DNA of 64,000 bases from assembly GCA_958295735.1 (NCBI GenBank), contig OY282369.1, positions 2,518,983-2,582,982 of the forward strand, read 5' to 3'. The notes under the pieces were generated by a model that searched no databases, was not told the origin of the DNA, and saw only the letters and a list, made by a program, of their open reading frames with translations. Source of the DNA: an uncultured Candidatus Cenarchaeum sp. GTDB lineage: Archaea; Thermoproteota; Nitrososphaeria; Nitrososphaerales; Nitrosopumilaceae. Shown in pieces: positions 35,563-45,411 of the stretch; the stretch's first letter is position 1; the number at the start of each line of letters is the position of its first letter. Both the position numbers and the translations under genes were made by a program.

Positions 35563-36966
35563 GTGGCTGCCGGCATAGACGACATCGCCGTGTACGTGCC
35601 GAGGCTGTACCTCGACGCGGACGACTTTGCGCGGCTGCGCGGGGTCGACGCCACCAAGCTGCGGCGGGGGCTCGGCGTCCACCAGATGGCCATAGCCGAC
35701 AGCAACCAGGATCCGGCCTGCCTGGCGGCCAACGCCTGCCTGCGGATAATGAGGAAGAACGGGCTGGAGCCCTCCGACGTCGGCAGGCTGTACGTGGCCA
35801 CCGAGTCCTCCTTCGACGAGTCCAAGGCGATGAACGCGTACGTGGTGGGGATGCTGGAGCAGGCGTACGGGAGCGGGGCCTTCGAGCACTGCGGCGGGGT
35901 GGAGACGAAGTTCGCGTGCGTGAGCGGCTCGTACGCCTTGTACGACAACGCCAACTGGATAAGGGCCGGCGAGGCCGAGGGGCAGGGCGCCCTGGTCGTC
36001 GTCTCCGACATCGCAAAGTACGACATGGGCTCGTCCGGGGAGATGACCCAGGGGGCCGGCGCCGTCGCCATGCTGCTCAACGACAGGCCGCGGCTGCTCG
36101 CGTTCGACCCGCGCGTGGCGGCCACCTCCATACGCGACGAGTACGACTTTTACCGGCCGTTCGGCAAGGAGACGCCCATAGTCCACGGCCAGTACTCCAA
36201 CCTGCTGTACCTCATACAGGTGAGGAAGGCTTTAGAGGCGTACAAGAAGAAGGCCCTGGCGTCCGGGCTGATACGGCTGGACGCGGGGCCGGGCGCCGAC
36301 GACTCCATACTCGACCACATCGACCACCTCAACATGCACCTGCCGTATTCCAACATGGGCAGGAAGGCCCTCGCGTATTTAGTGCGGCACGAGTGGAGGG
36401 GCCTGCCCCGCTGGAAGAAGGTCATAGAAGAGGCCGGCATGGACGAGCCGGAGCCCAACGACCCGCGCGGCACCATAGAGTCAGTCCTGGCCGACGGCGA
36501 CTTCATGCGGAAGGACCACGAGTTCCAGCGCCGGCTCACCGCCACGTCCCGGTTCAGGGAGGTGTACGAGTCGAAACTGGCCAGCTCCCTGATAGCCTCT
36601 TCGATGGTGGGCAACCTGTACACTGCCTCGCTGTACCTGGGGTTCAGGAGCACCCTGGAGTTCGAGCACGCCAAAGGGGCGGACCTGGCCGGCCGGCGCT
36701 TCGGGTTCGGCTCGTACGGGTCGGGAAGCTCGGCGATGGTCTTCTCCGGGGTCATACAGGAAGAGTACGCCGAGACCGTAAACAGGATGAAACTGGAAGA
36801 GGAGATCGGCCCGCGGACGCGCCTCTCCGTGGAGCAGTACGTGCAGATACACGAGAACCGCCTGTCCCCCGAGCAGGCCGTGCTGCCGCCGAAGGAGTTC
36901 GTCCTGGTCGGGGTGGACTCGAGCCCCGAGTCCAGGGGGGAGAGGAGGTACTCGTACGGCGGGTGA
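35563..36966 (+). CDS. Hydroxymethylglutaryl-CoA synthase
   Basis: GTG 35563 start fixed by the TATA box at 35534. 467 residues. It condenses acetyl-CoA with acetoacetyl-CoA to HMG-CoA in the mevalonate pathway, which feeds archaeal isoprenoid lipids. Seen: IDDIAVYVPRLYLD start, the general-base Glu in YVATESSFDES (E81), the acyl-accepting Cys in ETKFACVSGSYAL (C119), a His-containing HLPYSNMGRKALAYL region, and a thiolase-fold C-terminal half with GFGSYGSGSSAMVFSG. Somewhat longer than short archaeal HMG-CoA synthases and closer in length to the bacterial/eukaryotic kind. Cytoplasmic; single gene between two convergent or unrelated units. Confidence 0.92.
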   Translation: MAAGIDDIAVYVPRLYLDADDFARLRGVDATKLRRGLGVHQMAIADSNQDPACLAANACLRIMRKNGLEPSDVGRLYVATESSFDESKAMNAYVVGMLEQAYGSGAFEHCGGVETKFACVSGSYALYDNANWIRAGEAEGQGALVVVSDIAKYDMGSSGEMTQGAGAVAMLLNDRPRLLAFDPRVAATSIRDEYDFYRPFGKETPIVHGQYSNLLYLIQVRKALEAYKKKALASGLIRLDAGPGADDSILDHIDHLNMHLPYSNMGRKALAYLVRHEWRGLPRWKKVIEEAGMDEPEPNDPRGTIESVLADGDFMRKDHEFQRRLTATSRFREVYESKLASSLIASSMVGNLYTASLYLGFRSTLEFEHAKGADLAGRRFGFGSYGSGSSAMVFSGVIQEEYAETVNRMKLEEEIGPRTRLSVEQYVQIHENRLSPEQAVLPPKEFVLVGVDSSPESRGERRYSYGG

Positions 36967-37160
36967 CCGCGCCCCCGCGGGCCGCTCCCGGCGGCGGGGG
37001 CCGCTCCCGGCGGGACCGGCGCCTCCCCGGCGCTCCCGGCGGGACCGGCGCCTCCCCGGCGGGACCGGCAGCGGGGCGGGCCGCTCCCCGGGACCGCCGC
37101 CGCCAGCCGCTCCCCGTGACCGGGGGCGCCCGCCAGGCGGGGCCGCGCGCCCGCCGGCCG

Positions 37161-37212
37161 CGGGCGCGGAGGCGCCCCCGCCGATCCGGATCCGCGCCCG
37201 GGGAGCGGGGGC
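37161..37212 (+). repeat. RepA element, partial copy 2 (hairpin core)
   Basis: CGGGCGCGGA (37161-37170) pairs perfectly with TCCGCGCCCG (37191-37200) around cccccgccgatccgg; cggggagcgggggccgcg follows. Other copies have GAA/TTC where this one has GGA/TCC, a compensatory change. Only weak similarity to the upstream part of the element. Confidence 0.7.
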
Positions 37213-37230
37213 CGCGGCCCCCGCGCGCCG

Positions 37231-38431
<1,201 letters not shown>

Positions 38432-38480
38432 ACCGGGAGGCGGCGGCGGCCCGCACGGTTAAGTGTTTGCCGGCGGGCGC

Positions 38481-38580
38481 AGCACGAGGTCGCGTACCCG
38501 CCAGCCGCAGGCGCGAAAACGACTCCGCTGATCCGGATTCGCGCCTGGGGAGCGGGGGGCGCTGACCTCGTACCGGGCGC
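38481..38580 (+). repeat. RepA element, copy 3
   Basis: agcacgaggtcgcgtacccg start; stem AGGCGCGAA (38509-38517) with TTCGCGCCT (38538-38546), the outer pair A-T where copy 8 has G-C; end gctgacctcgtaccgggcgc. It sits just upstream, in opposite orientation, of the promoter of the bioD operon. Confidence 0.9.
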
Positions 38581-38944
38581 GCGACCGCGTTGCATGAAAA
38601 CCGCGCCACGCTGACTCCGGGCGGCCGGCGGGCGGTTTTTCCAGCCGCGCCGGCCGCGAAAGCGGGCGGCGGCTTCCTGATCTGCGGGCGGATCAAGTGC
38701 GCGATCAGGTAGCGCGGGGGGGCGCAAGGCGCCCGGGAAGGCGCGGGAGATCGGGGCGGCCCGGGGGCGCGCGGGGGCTGCCCGCAGGACGCGGGCGGGC
38801 GGGCTGCCCGCGCTCCGGCGTCCCGGGGGGCCCCGCGCGCGGATCGCCGGGCGGGAGGCCGATCCGGCGGCGCGGCGGCCCGGGGCGGGGCGCGCGGGCG
38901 GGGCGCCGGGGGCCGGCCGCGCCGCAACCCGCGGCGCGGCGCGC

Positions 38945-39700
38945 GTGATCAAGGATGCGCGCAGGCGGCGGCGCCCCCGGCCGGGGCGCGGGAAGCGGGC
39001 CCGCCTCGGGAAGCGGCGCCCCGGCGCCGCGCGGCGCGCGGGCCGGCGCGAAACGAAGCATTCGCGCCCCGGAAGCTTCGGCCCGCGCTGCCGACCGGCG
39101 GAAACTTCGCGGGCGGCGCTGTTCGGGCGGCAGTCTGGCCCCGAAGGGCGGAGTTTTTGCCGAACGGCGGCGCGGCCGCGCGTCCCGGCGATCCGTCCCG
39201 ATGCGCGGCGGGCGGCGGCACGCCTTGGGAGGCGGCCCCGGGAAACGCGGCGGCCGCGCTTCGCGGGGCCGCGAGGCGGTCCGGCGGGCCCGCGGCGATG
39301 CCGGCCGGCGGCGGCCCGCGCTTCGCGGGCCGGGGAGGCCGCGGAAGGGGCGCGGGAGGCGCCGAAGGGATCGCGGCGGCCGGCCGCGCCCGGGGGAGAT
39401 CTGCCGGAGCGCGGCATTGATCCGGCAGGCGGCCGCCGCTGCCGCCCGCAGGCCGGCGGCAGGCCGGGGAGGCTGTTCGGGACCGGGGGGGCGGAGATCG
39501 CGCGCCGCCGGGGCCCGCCGGGATCCGTCGCGTTCCGCGACGGGCGGAGGCCCCGCTGCCCGCCGGACACCAGCAACCCGGAGGCCCCGCCCGGGGCATC
39601 CCCCGCCGGAAAGGACGCGGGGGCGATCGAGAAAAACGGCCCGCGCCGGACGGGGGAGGACACGGGCGAACACGCGGCATGATTTTCACGCAACACACGG
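38945..39700 (+). repeat. Large dispersed module, forward copy (inverted partner at 43600-44330)
   Basis: The stretches ccccggaagcttcggcccgc, ggcagtctggcccc, gatgcgcggcgggcg and the 180-bp end encoding IEKNGPRRTGED all recur on the minus strand at 43600-44330. The last 180 bp align without indels and read the same in one frame (GKDAGAIEKNGPRRTGED against RKDAEAIEKNSPRRTGED), but farther upstream the matching frame changes in one copy. Either a decayed Arg-rich gene or a non-coding repeat. No promoter seen. Confidence 0.6.
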
Positions 39701-39727
39701 CGGGCATGCAACACGATGGACTGCGGC

Positions 39728-39820
39728 GCATGAGGCCACGCGCCCGTCAGCCGCGGGCGCGAAAACGCCTCCGCTGATCCGGATTCGCGCCAGAGGAGCG
39801 GGGGCTGCTGGCCTCGTACA
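39728..39820 (+). repeat. RepA element, copy 4
   Basis: gcatgaggccacgcgcccgt start; stem GGCGCGAA (39756-39763) and TTCGCGCC (39784-39791) around aacgcctccgctgatccgga; ends ctgctggcctcgtaca. The TATA box of the small gene at 39867 follows within about 20 bp. Confidence 0.9.
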
Positions 39821-39866
39821 CTACGGCCTAATCGCCGCTTAAATACCGCCGCGCGCACCGCGGGGC

Positions 39867-40286
39867 ATGGGCGCGGCAAAGCTGGACGAGGGCGACACCG
39901 TTCGGCTGATCTTCATGCTCGAAGAATCCATGAGGGGCGCGGCAGAATCGTGCGGCATGAAGCCGGCCGACATGATACCTGCCGTGGAATACGATTTCGC
40001 GAAGTGGCGCGATATCCCGCCGGAGACCACGCGCGCCGTCCTGGAGGACTACCTGAAGAACCCGGAAAAGTACGAGGGCGTGCTGAAAAGGCACGAGTGC
40101 CTCAGGCCCCCCAAGCCTAGCAGCGGGCCGCGCGCCCCGGTCACCCCGGCCGATCTCATGGCCGGCGCGGTTGAGCTGGCGGCCGCCCACAGAGCCGTGA
40201 GCGAAGCGCGCGAGGCTGAGAGGAAGCTGGGGCCCCCCGCGGCCGCCGCGGCCGCCGCGGCCGCGCGCGCGGACGCTGCCCGCTAG
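39867..40286 (+). CDS. FAKWRDIP-family small protein, copy A
   Basis: ATG 39867, 29 bases after cttaaata (39838-39845): leaderless. 139 residues. N-terminal acidic/hydrophobic segment (LDEGDTVRLIFMLEESM), core MIPAVEYDFAKWRDIPPE then TTRAVLEDYLKNPEKYEGVL, a Pro-rich hinge (RPPKPSSGP), a second helical part (TPADLMAGAVELAAAHRAV) and an Ala-rich tail. All-alpha, no signal peptide, no catalytic motif. Three other copies (42424, 43075, 48695) and one remnant (25680-25810) occur in this window. Role unknown; the multi-copy, promoter-conserved pattern suggests a mobile or variable accessory gene. Confidence 0.85.
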   Translation: MGAAKLDEGDTVRLIFMLEESMRGAAESCGMKPADMIPAVEYDFAKWRDIPPETTRAVLEDYLKNPEKYEGVLKRHECLRPPKPSSGPRAPVTPADLMAGAVELAAAHRAVSEAREAERKLGPPAAAAAAAAARADAAR

Positions 40287-40489
40287 GCCGGCCGGCGCGG
40301 CCCCGCGGCATCTGCCTGCCCGTGGCCGAAGCTTCGGCCAGCTCAAACTCCCTGCGCGGAGCGGCGCCCGCGGCGGCGACCGCCGGGACTGCCGCGAGAA
40401 CAAGAGCGCGGTTGGGAGGCGCGCGCAGGGCGCGCCGGCCCGGCCGCGGAGGGGGACGGGATGCGGCACCGCGGCTTGGGAAGGAACCG

Positions 40490-40764
40490 GCGGCCGGGGC
40501 CGGGGCCGCGGCGGCCGGGGCCGGGGCCGCGGCGGCCGGGGCCGGGGCCGCGGCGGCCGGGGCCGGGGCCGCGGCGGCCGGGGCCGGGGCCGCGGCGGCC
40601 GGGGCCGGGGCCGCGGCGGCCGGGGCCGGGGCCGCGGCGGCCGGGGCCGGGGCCGCGGCGGCCGGGGCCGGGGCCGCGGCGGCCGGGGCCGGGGCCGCGG
40701 CGGCCGGGGCCGGGGCCGCGGCGGCCGGGGCCGGGGCCGCGGCGGCCGGGGCCGGGGCCGCGCC
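40490..40764 (+). repeat. 18-bp minisatellite, about 15 copies
   Basis: Perfect tandem gcggccggggccggggcc. It is open in all frames (AAGAGA, PGPGPR and RPRPGR shadows), and the frame crossing it (40322-40981) has no promoter or recognisable domain, so no gene is called between 40287 and 40977. Confidence 0.95.
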
Positions 40765-40977
40765 GAACGCTGGCGGCAGGCGCCGTGGGGCGGGGGGACG
40801 CCGCGCGGCTCGGGCGCGCCAACGGGGGCGGCCCGCGGCCGGCCCGCTAGTCCCGCGCGCCGCCCGCGGCTGTTCTTCCCCAATTCTCCTGAGATCGGCC
40901 GGCCCGCCGCGGCCGGAACCTCCCCCTCCAGGCTTGGCCGCGCGGCCCTGCGGGCCGCGCTTCCGGACGCCCCGCCG

Positions 40978-41907
40978 CTAGACGAACTGGGCCAGCAGCC
41001 CGTTCCTGCTCGCGGCGGCGCACGCGGCGATCGCCCCGTACGCGCCGACCAGCGCGCCCGCCGCGCCGGGTTTCGCGTCCAGTATCAGGATTTTCAGGAT
41101 GCTGGAGATCGGCAGCGGTTCCCCCCTCGGAATCCTCACTTCCAGATCGCTGATGTAGGCCAGCGACATGGGCTTGCCCGCGGCCTCGTGCGCGTCGCCT
41201 TGCTTCGTGGCGAACATGTCGTATTCCACAGGGGCCGCGCCCGCCCGCCGCAGGGCCCCGGCGTCGAACTCCAGCAGGACGTCGCCGAACCTGAGCGCGG
41301 ATCTCTCCAGCACCGAAAAGGACAGGAACCCGAATTCCTTTCCGGTCTTGTTGCCCCCCCTCGCGGACGGCGGGCCCACCCCCACCGCGCCGTGCTCCAG
41401 GATCGAGTCGAGCTCGTCCGCGTGCGTCCCCCTGAACAACAGGGTGTTCGTCTCCAGCATCCGCCGCGCGGTCGCGTTGACTCTGCCCTGATGTTCCAGT
41501 ATCCTGCGCCAGATGTCCCGGATCTCCGGGCTGTCGCCTGCGGCCGCCGACCACAACTCGCGCGTCAAGCCCGGATCCGCGTCCTTGGCGCGTTCGATGG
41601 TAGGCGACTTGAACAGGCCGCGGATGCGGGAGGGCGGCAGTCCGAACCTCCCGACGTACTTATCTGCCAGCCCCGACGCTTCGGCGATTTCCCAGGCGCC
41701 GTCAACAAGCGCGTTTATATCATCAAGCGTAGTCGTGACCTTTCTGAACTCCACGCCATCCGCCGCTCGCCTTTTTCTGACTGCCCGATCAGATCGGTCG
41801 GGAATGCCGGGACTGCCGCCTCGGCTCCCCGCGCCCCTCGACGGCGCCGCGCCGGCCGGACCCGGCAGGCGGCGCGGAAGCCCGCGCTGTCCGCGAACAC
41901 TTGTCAC
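40978..41907 (-). CDS. ADP-ribosyltransferase-like protein
   Basis: GTG 41907, 25-30 bases after ttaaatac on the minus strand (41931-41938). 309 residues. The C-terminal half resembles R-S-E class ADP-ribosyltransferases: Arg in NTLLFRGTHADEL (R159), the S-x-S strand in FGFLSFSVLERSALRFG (S196, S198), and YISDLEVRIPRGEPLPI (E256), similar to the EVLLPRG strand of ART exoenzymes. The N-terminal 50 residues are basic and low-complexity. Such enzymes modify host or phage proteins or nucleic acids with NAD. The near-perfect palindrome between TATA and start suggests tight repression, as for toxins. No obvious antitoxin adjoins. Fold assignment is by motif reading only. Confidence 0.6.
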   Translation of the reverse strand: MTSVRGQRGLPRRLPGPAGAAPSRGAGSRGGSPGIPDRSDRAVRKRRAADGVEFRKVTTTLDDINALVDGAWEIAEASGLADKYVGRFGLPPSRIRGLFKSPTIERAKDADPGLTRELWSAAAGDSPEIRDIWRRILEHQGRVNATARRMLETNTLLFRGTHADELDSILEHGAVGVGPPSARGGNKTGKEFGFLSFSVLERSALRFGDVLLEFDAGALRRAGAAPVEYDMFATKQGDAHEAAGKPMSLAYISDLEVRIPRGEPLPISSILKILILDAKPGAAGALVGAYGAIAACAAASRNGLLAQFV

Positions 41908-41940
41908 AATACCAGTATGGTATATTGTGGTATTTAATTA
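41908..41940 (-). promoter_or_regulatory. TATA box and palindromic operator of the ART-like gene
   Basis: Minus strand: ttaaatac, then CACAATATACCA TAC TGGTATTGTG directly before the GTG start codon (the last GTG of the palindrome is or abuts the start). ATACCA/TGGTAT and CACAAT/ATTGTG are nested inverted repeats with one 2-bp asymmetry. A protein bound here would cover the transcript start. It is the most AT-rich spot for kilobases. Confidence 0.6.
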
Positions 41941-41944
41941 GTAC

Positions 41945-42284
41945 GGTATGGCCAGCCTTTCCTGCAACCTCGCCCGAAAGCCGCCCGGCTCGGGGCGACG
42001 ATCGCGCCGGGGCGGCTTTTTTCGGCGCCGCGGCCAAGAACCCCCGCCGCGCGGCAGCGCCGCCGAGGATGATGCGGGCGGGCCGCCCGCGCCGCCTTTT
42101 CGGCCTCCGGGCGCCCGCCCGGGAGCGATGCGCGCGCGTGCGGAAGGGCGGCCGGGGAGATCCGGCCCGAGGCGGCGCCCTGCGGCGGCCGGGCGGCACG
42201 GCATCGGCGGGATCGGGCGGGGGACTCGGGGGCGGGGGGCGGGCGAAGCCGGGGCGCCGTCCGGGACGGTTGCGAAAGGGCCGC
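41945..42284. other. GC-rich gap with a degenerate copy of the 46.5/47.5 kb module
   Basis: ccttttcggcctccgggcgc through gcccgaggcggcgccctgc resembles the modules at 46483-46620 and 47444-47580. No gene is supported. Confidence 0.4.
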
Positions 42285-42380
42285 GGCACGATGCCGCGCA
42301 CCCGCCAGTCACGGGCGCGAAAGCGCCCGCGTTGATCCGGATTCGCCCCCGCGGAGCGGGGCTGCCGACCTCGCGGAGCC
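42285..42380 (+). repeat. RepA element, copy 5
   Basis: cacgatgccgcgcacccgcc start; stem GGGCGCGAA (42313-42321) against TTCGCCCCC (42342-42350) with one C-C mismatch; ends gctgccgacctcgcgg. The TATA box of the next small gene starts about 15 bp later. Confidence 0.85.
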
Positions 42381-42423
42381 GGACTGATCACCGTTTAAAT
42401 ACCGCCGCGGCGCACCGCGGGGC

Positions 42424-42843
42424 ATGGGCGCGGCAACGCTGGACGAGGGCGACACCGTTCTGCTGATCTGGAAGCTTGATGAACTCGTGGAGAGGGACGC
42501 GGCGAGGTGCGACATGAAGCCGGCCGAGATGATACCGGCCGTGGAATACGACTTCGCGAAGTGGCGCGATATCCCGCGGGAGACCACGCGCGCCGTCCTG
42601 GAGGACTACCTGAAGAACCCGGAAAAGTACGAGGGCATGCTGAAAAGGCGCGAGAGCGGAAGGCCCCCCACCTACTGGGGCGAGCCGCACGACCCGGTCA
42701 CCCCGGCCGATCTCGACGCCGCCACGGATGCGCTGATAGCCGCCCACAGAGCCGTGACCGAAGCGCGCGAGGCTGAGAGGAAGCAGAGGCCCGCCGCGCC
42801 CCCCACGGCCGCCGCGGCTGCGCGCGCGGACGCGGTCCGCTAG
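42424..42843 (+). CDS. FAKWRDIP-family small protein, copy B
   Basis: ATG 42424, leaderless after gtttaaata (42393-42401). 139 residues: TLDEGDTVLLIWKLDELVE, core MIPAVEYDFAKWRDIPRE followed by VLEDYLKNPEKYEGMLKRRE, then a region not shared with copy A (SGRPPTYWGEPHDPVTPADL), a helix (AATDALIAAHRAVTEAREAE) and an Ala-rich tail. Its neighbour copy C is almost identical and starts 651 bp downstream; the duplication includes the TATA box and about 110 bp after the stop. Function unknown. Confidence 0.85.
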   Translation: MGAATLDEGDTVLLIWKLDELVERDAARCDMKPAEMIPAVEYDFAKWRDIPRETTRAVLEDYLKNPEKYEGMLKRRESGRPPTYWGEPHDPVTPADLDAATDALIAAHRAVTEAREAERKQRPAAPPTAAAAARADAVR

Positions 42844-42949
42844 GCCGGCGCCGCGCCGGCCGGGCCGCGGGCATCCGGCCGCCGCAACCGGGGCCCGGGA
42901 GGGCGGGACGCGCCTCCCCCGCGGGCGGCCGCGCGGCGAGCTCTGGCAG

Positions 42950-43030
42950 TAGTCCATCCCATAACTCGAATTTTAGGCGCGAAAAACTGCCCCGCCGCGG
43001 CCGCCGCAAGCGTGATTGCGAGATAGACTA
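42950..43030 (+). repeat. RepB element, copy 2
   Basis: agtccatcccataactcgaa then ttttaggcgcgaaaaactgc, a GC core, and gcgtgattgcgagatagac. It lies directly upstream of the TATA box of copy C, in the place where RepA lies upstream of copies A and B. Confidence 0.85.
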
Positions 43031-43074
43031 CGGCCTAACCGCCGTTTAAATACCGCCGCGGCGCAACGCGGGGC

Positions 43075-43494
43075 ATGGGCGCGGCAACGCTGGACGAGGG
43101 CGACACCGTTCTGCTGATCTGGAAGCTCGATGAACTCGTGGAGAAGGACGCGGCGTGGCGCGGCACGAAGCCGGCCGAGATGATACCGGCCGTGGAATAC
43201 ACCTTCGCGAAGTGGCGCGATATCCCGCCGGAGACCACGCGCGCCGTCCTGGAGGACTACCTGAAGAACCCGGAAAAGTACGAGGGCATGCTGAAAAGGC
43301 GCGAGAGCGGAAGGCCCCCCACCTACTGGGGCGAGCCGCACGACCCGGTCACCCCGGCCGATCTCGACGCCGCCACGGATGCGCTGATAGCCGCACACAG
43401 AGCCGTGACCGAAGCGCGCGAGGCTGAAAGGATGCAGAGGCTCGCCGCGTCCCCCCCGCCCCCCGCGGCTGCGCGCGCGGACGCTGCCCGCTAG
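43075..43494 (+). CDS. FAKWRDIP-family small protein, copy C
   Basis: ATG 43075, leaderless after tttaaata (43045-43052). 139 residues, nearly the same as copy B, with replacements clustered before the core (DAAWRGTKPAEMIPAVEYTF for DAARCDMKPAEMIPAVEYDF) and in the tail (MQRLAASPPPPAAARADAAR). The core FAKWRDIPPETTRAVLEDYL is unchanged, so that segment is under the strongest constraint. A recent tandem duplicate. Confidence 0.85.
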   Translation: MGAATLDEGDTVLLIWKLDELVEKDAAWRGTKPAEMIPAVEYTFAKWRDIPPETTRAVLEDYLKNPEKYEGMLKRRESGRPPTYWGEPHDPVTPADLDAATDALIAAHRAVTEAREAERMQRLAASPPPPAAARADAAR

Positions 43495-43599
43495 GCCGGC
43501 CGCCGCGGCGCCGGCCGGGCCGCGGGCATCCGGCCGCCGCAACCGGGGCCCGGGAGGGCGGGACGCGCCTCCCCCGCGGGAGGCCGCGCGGCGAGATCG

Positions 43600-44330
43600 G
43601 GCGGCGTGTTGCACGAAAACCACGCCGCCTGCTAGCTCGCGTCCTCCCCTGTCCGGCGCGGGCTGTTTTTCTCGATCGCCTCCGCGTCCTTCCTGGCGGA
43701 GAATGCGCCGGGCGGGGCCTCCGGGCTGCCCGCGTCCGGCGGGCGGCGGGGCTTCCGCCCGCCGCAAGCCGCGGCGAATTCCGGCGGGCCCCGGCGGCGC
43801 GCGATCCCCGCCTCCCCGGTCCCTGAGCACCTCCCCGGCCTGCCGCCTGCCGCGGGAGGCGGGGGCGGCTGCCTGCCGGATCGACGCCGGGCTCCGGCAG
43901 ATCGCCCCCCGGCCCGGCCGGCCGCCGCGATCCCCGCCCGCCTTCCCGGTCCTTCCCGCGGACACCCCGTCCCGGAGCGCGGGCCGCCGCCTGCCCGCAT
44001 CGCCGCGGGCGCGCCGAACCGCATCGCGGCCCCGCGCCGCGCGGCCGCCGCGTCCCCCGGGGCCGCGTCCCCCGGGGCCGCCTCCCCGGGCACGCGGCGC
44101 CCGCCGCGCATCGGCACGAATGGCCGAGGCATGCGGCCGCGCGGCCGTTGGCTGGAAACTTCGCCCTTTGGGGCCAGACTGCCACCCGGACGGCACAATT
44201 CGCGGCGAAATTTTTCCCGGTCGGAACCGCGGGCCGAAGCTTCCGGGGCGCGAATCCCCAGTTTCGCGCAGCCCGCGAGGCGCCGGAGCGCCGCGTCGCG
44301 AAACGGACCCGCTTCCCGCGCTCCGGCCCG
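43600..44330 (-). repeat. Large dispersed module, inverted copy of 38945-39700
   Basis: Read on the minus strand it matches the forward copy from the ccccggaagcttcggcccgc block to the end encoding RTGEDAS, and both ends carry the short motif gtgttgcRYgaaaayca (43607 here; 39678 and 38588 near the other). Frames of the two copies agree in two separate segments but not through the whole, so the module is probably decayed. Confidence 0.6.
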
Positions 44331-44523
44331 GCCGGTGGCGGGGCGGCCGGCCCGCATCCCCCGCGATCCCGCGGGCCGCGCCGCCGGATCGGCCTCCCGC
44401 GGCACGGCTTCGTGCGCGCCCGCGCCCGTCAACCGCGACGCCGATCGCCGGATCCCGCTTCGCCGCTGCCTCCGCGTCGAGCCCGGCCGCGCCCGGCCTC
44501 CCGACACCCGCGACCCGTTCGAG

Positions 44524-44651
44524 GGCGCCCCCGGCGCCCCGCCCCCGGCGCCCCGCCCCCGGCGCCCCGCCCCCGGCGCCCCGCCCCCGGCGCCCCGCCC
44601 CCGGCGCCCCGCCCCCGGCGCCCCGCCCCCGGCGCCCCGCCCCCGGCGCAC
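44524..44651 (+). repeat. 15-bp minisatellite cggcgccccgccccc, about eight copies
   Basis: Perfect GC repeats with no gene assigned; they generate shadow frames on both strands. Nothing else is supported between 44331 and 44804. Confidence 0.95.
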
Positions 44652-44804
44652 TCGCAGCATGCCGCGCCGCGCATCTTGTGGGCGGGGGCGGCGGCGGCGG
44701 CGCCCTGCCGCGCGGGCGCATCTAGGCCGCGCAGCCCTTGATGCCGCGCGGGTGGCGGGAGCGCTAGAGATGCGGGCGCCGGCGGCATGCCGGAAAACCG
44801 CGGA

Positions 44805-44978
44805 TCATTTCTTCGCCCCCGACTCCGGCCAGCCGTCCGAAGTCGCGCCGTCGGACCGCACGTAGCGCTCGCAGATGCAGTTGGTGTCGCCGCCCTGCCC
44901 GCGGCACTTGCCGGTCGGCCAGTGGTTCAGCATCGCGCGGTAGCGGGAATCGCAGACGGTAGGATCCCCGAGCGTCAT
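44805..44978 (-). CDS. Small Cys-containing protein, third gene of the methyltransferase operon
   Basis: ATG 44978 overlaps the TGA of the previous gene (44975-44977) in an ATGA arrangement, which marks real coupled translation. 57 residues with four Cys (TVCDSRYRA, TGKCRGQGG, NCICERY) that could bind a metal; the rest is polar, and the C-terminus is charged (GWPESGAKK). Function unknown. Confidence 0.7.
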   Translation of the reverse strand: MTLGDPTVCDSRYRAMLNHWPTGKCRGQGGDTNCICERYVRSDGATSDGWPESGAKK

Positions 44979-45388
44979 GCCTCGGCCTCCTGAAGCTTCC
45001 TTCCCTCGCCGGCCCGCGCGCCGTCCCTCAGGCGCTGCATCACGCAGTCGGGGCCCCCCGCCTCGTCGACGGCGTCGATCGCCAGTTCGCCGGCCCGCTT
45101 CGCCTCCTCCCATTCGCGGTCCCCGACGTGGCCGGCGAACTGCACTATCTGGTGGAATATGTCGGGATAGGCGTGCTGGATTACGGTCAGGGTTTCGGAC
45201 GGATCCTCGTCCGGCCGGGGGCCCTCCGCGCGTTCCACGAGTTCGCCGAACAGCCCGCGCCAGAGATCGCCGGCGGCCATGCCGGCGCTGGACGCCGCGC
45301 CGGTGTAGCCTCCCCCCATCGTTTCATAGTAGCCGCCGCCCGGTTTTTCGATCTTGCGCAACCAGACGGGCGCCCCGCGGGGGGACAT
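44975..45388 (-). CDS. Hypothetical protein, second gene of the methyltransferase operon
   Basis: ATG 45388, 23 bp after the methyltransferase stop; ends in ATGA overlap with the next gene. 137 residues: MSPRGAPVWLRKIEKPGGGY, a Gly-rich segment (YETMGGGYTGAASSAG), then helical acidic sequence (TLTVIQHAYPDIFHQIVQFA; EWEEAKRAGELAIDAVDEAG). No nuclease motif seen. It could be a partner or specificity protein for the methyltransferase, or a phage-derived passenger. Confidence 0.7.
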   Translation of the reverse strand: MSPRGAPVWLRKIEKPGGGYYETMGGGYTGAASSAGMAAGDLWRGLFGELVERAEGPRPDEDPSETLTVIQHAYPDIFHQIVQFAGHVGDREWEEAKRAGELAIDAVDEAGGPDCVMQRLRDGARAGEGRKLQEAEA

Positions 45389-45411
45389 GCGGCTCCCCCC
45401 GCGGGCGGCGC

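Noticed and set aside
40322-40981. Ala/Gly frame over the 18-bp minisatellite
   Set aside because: All frames are open there; there is no promoter or non-repetitive conserved part.
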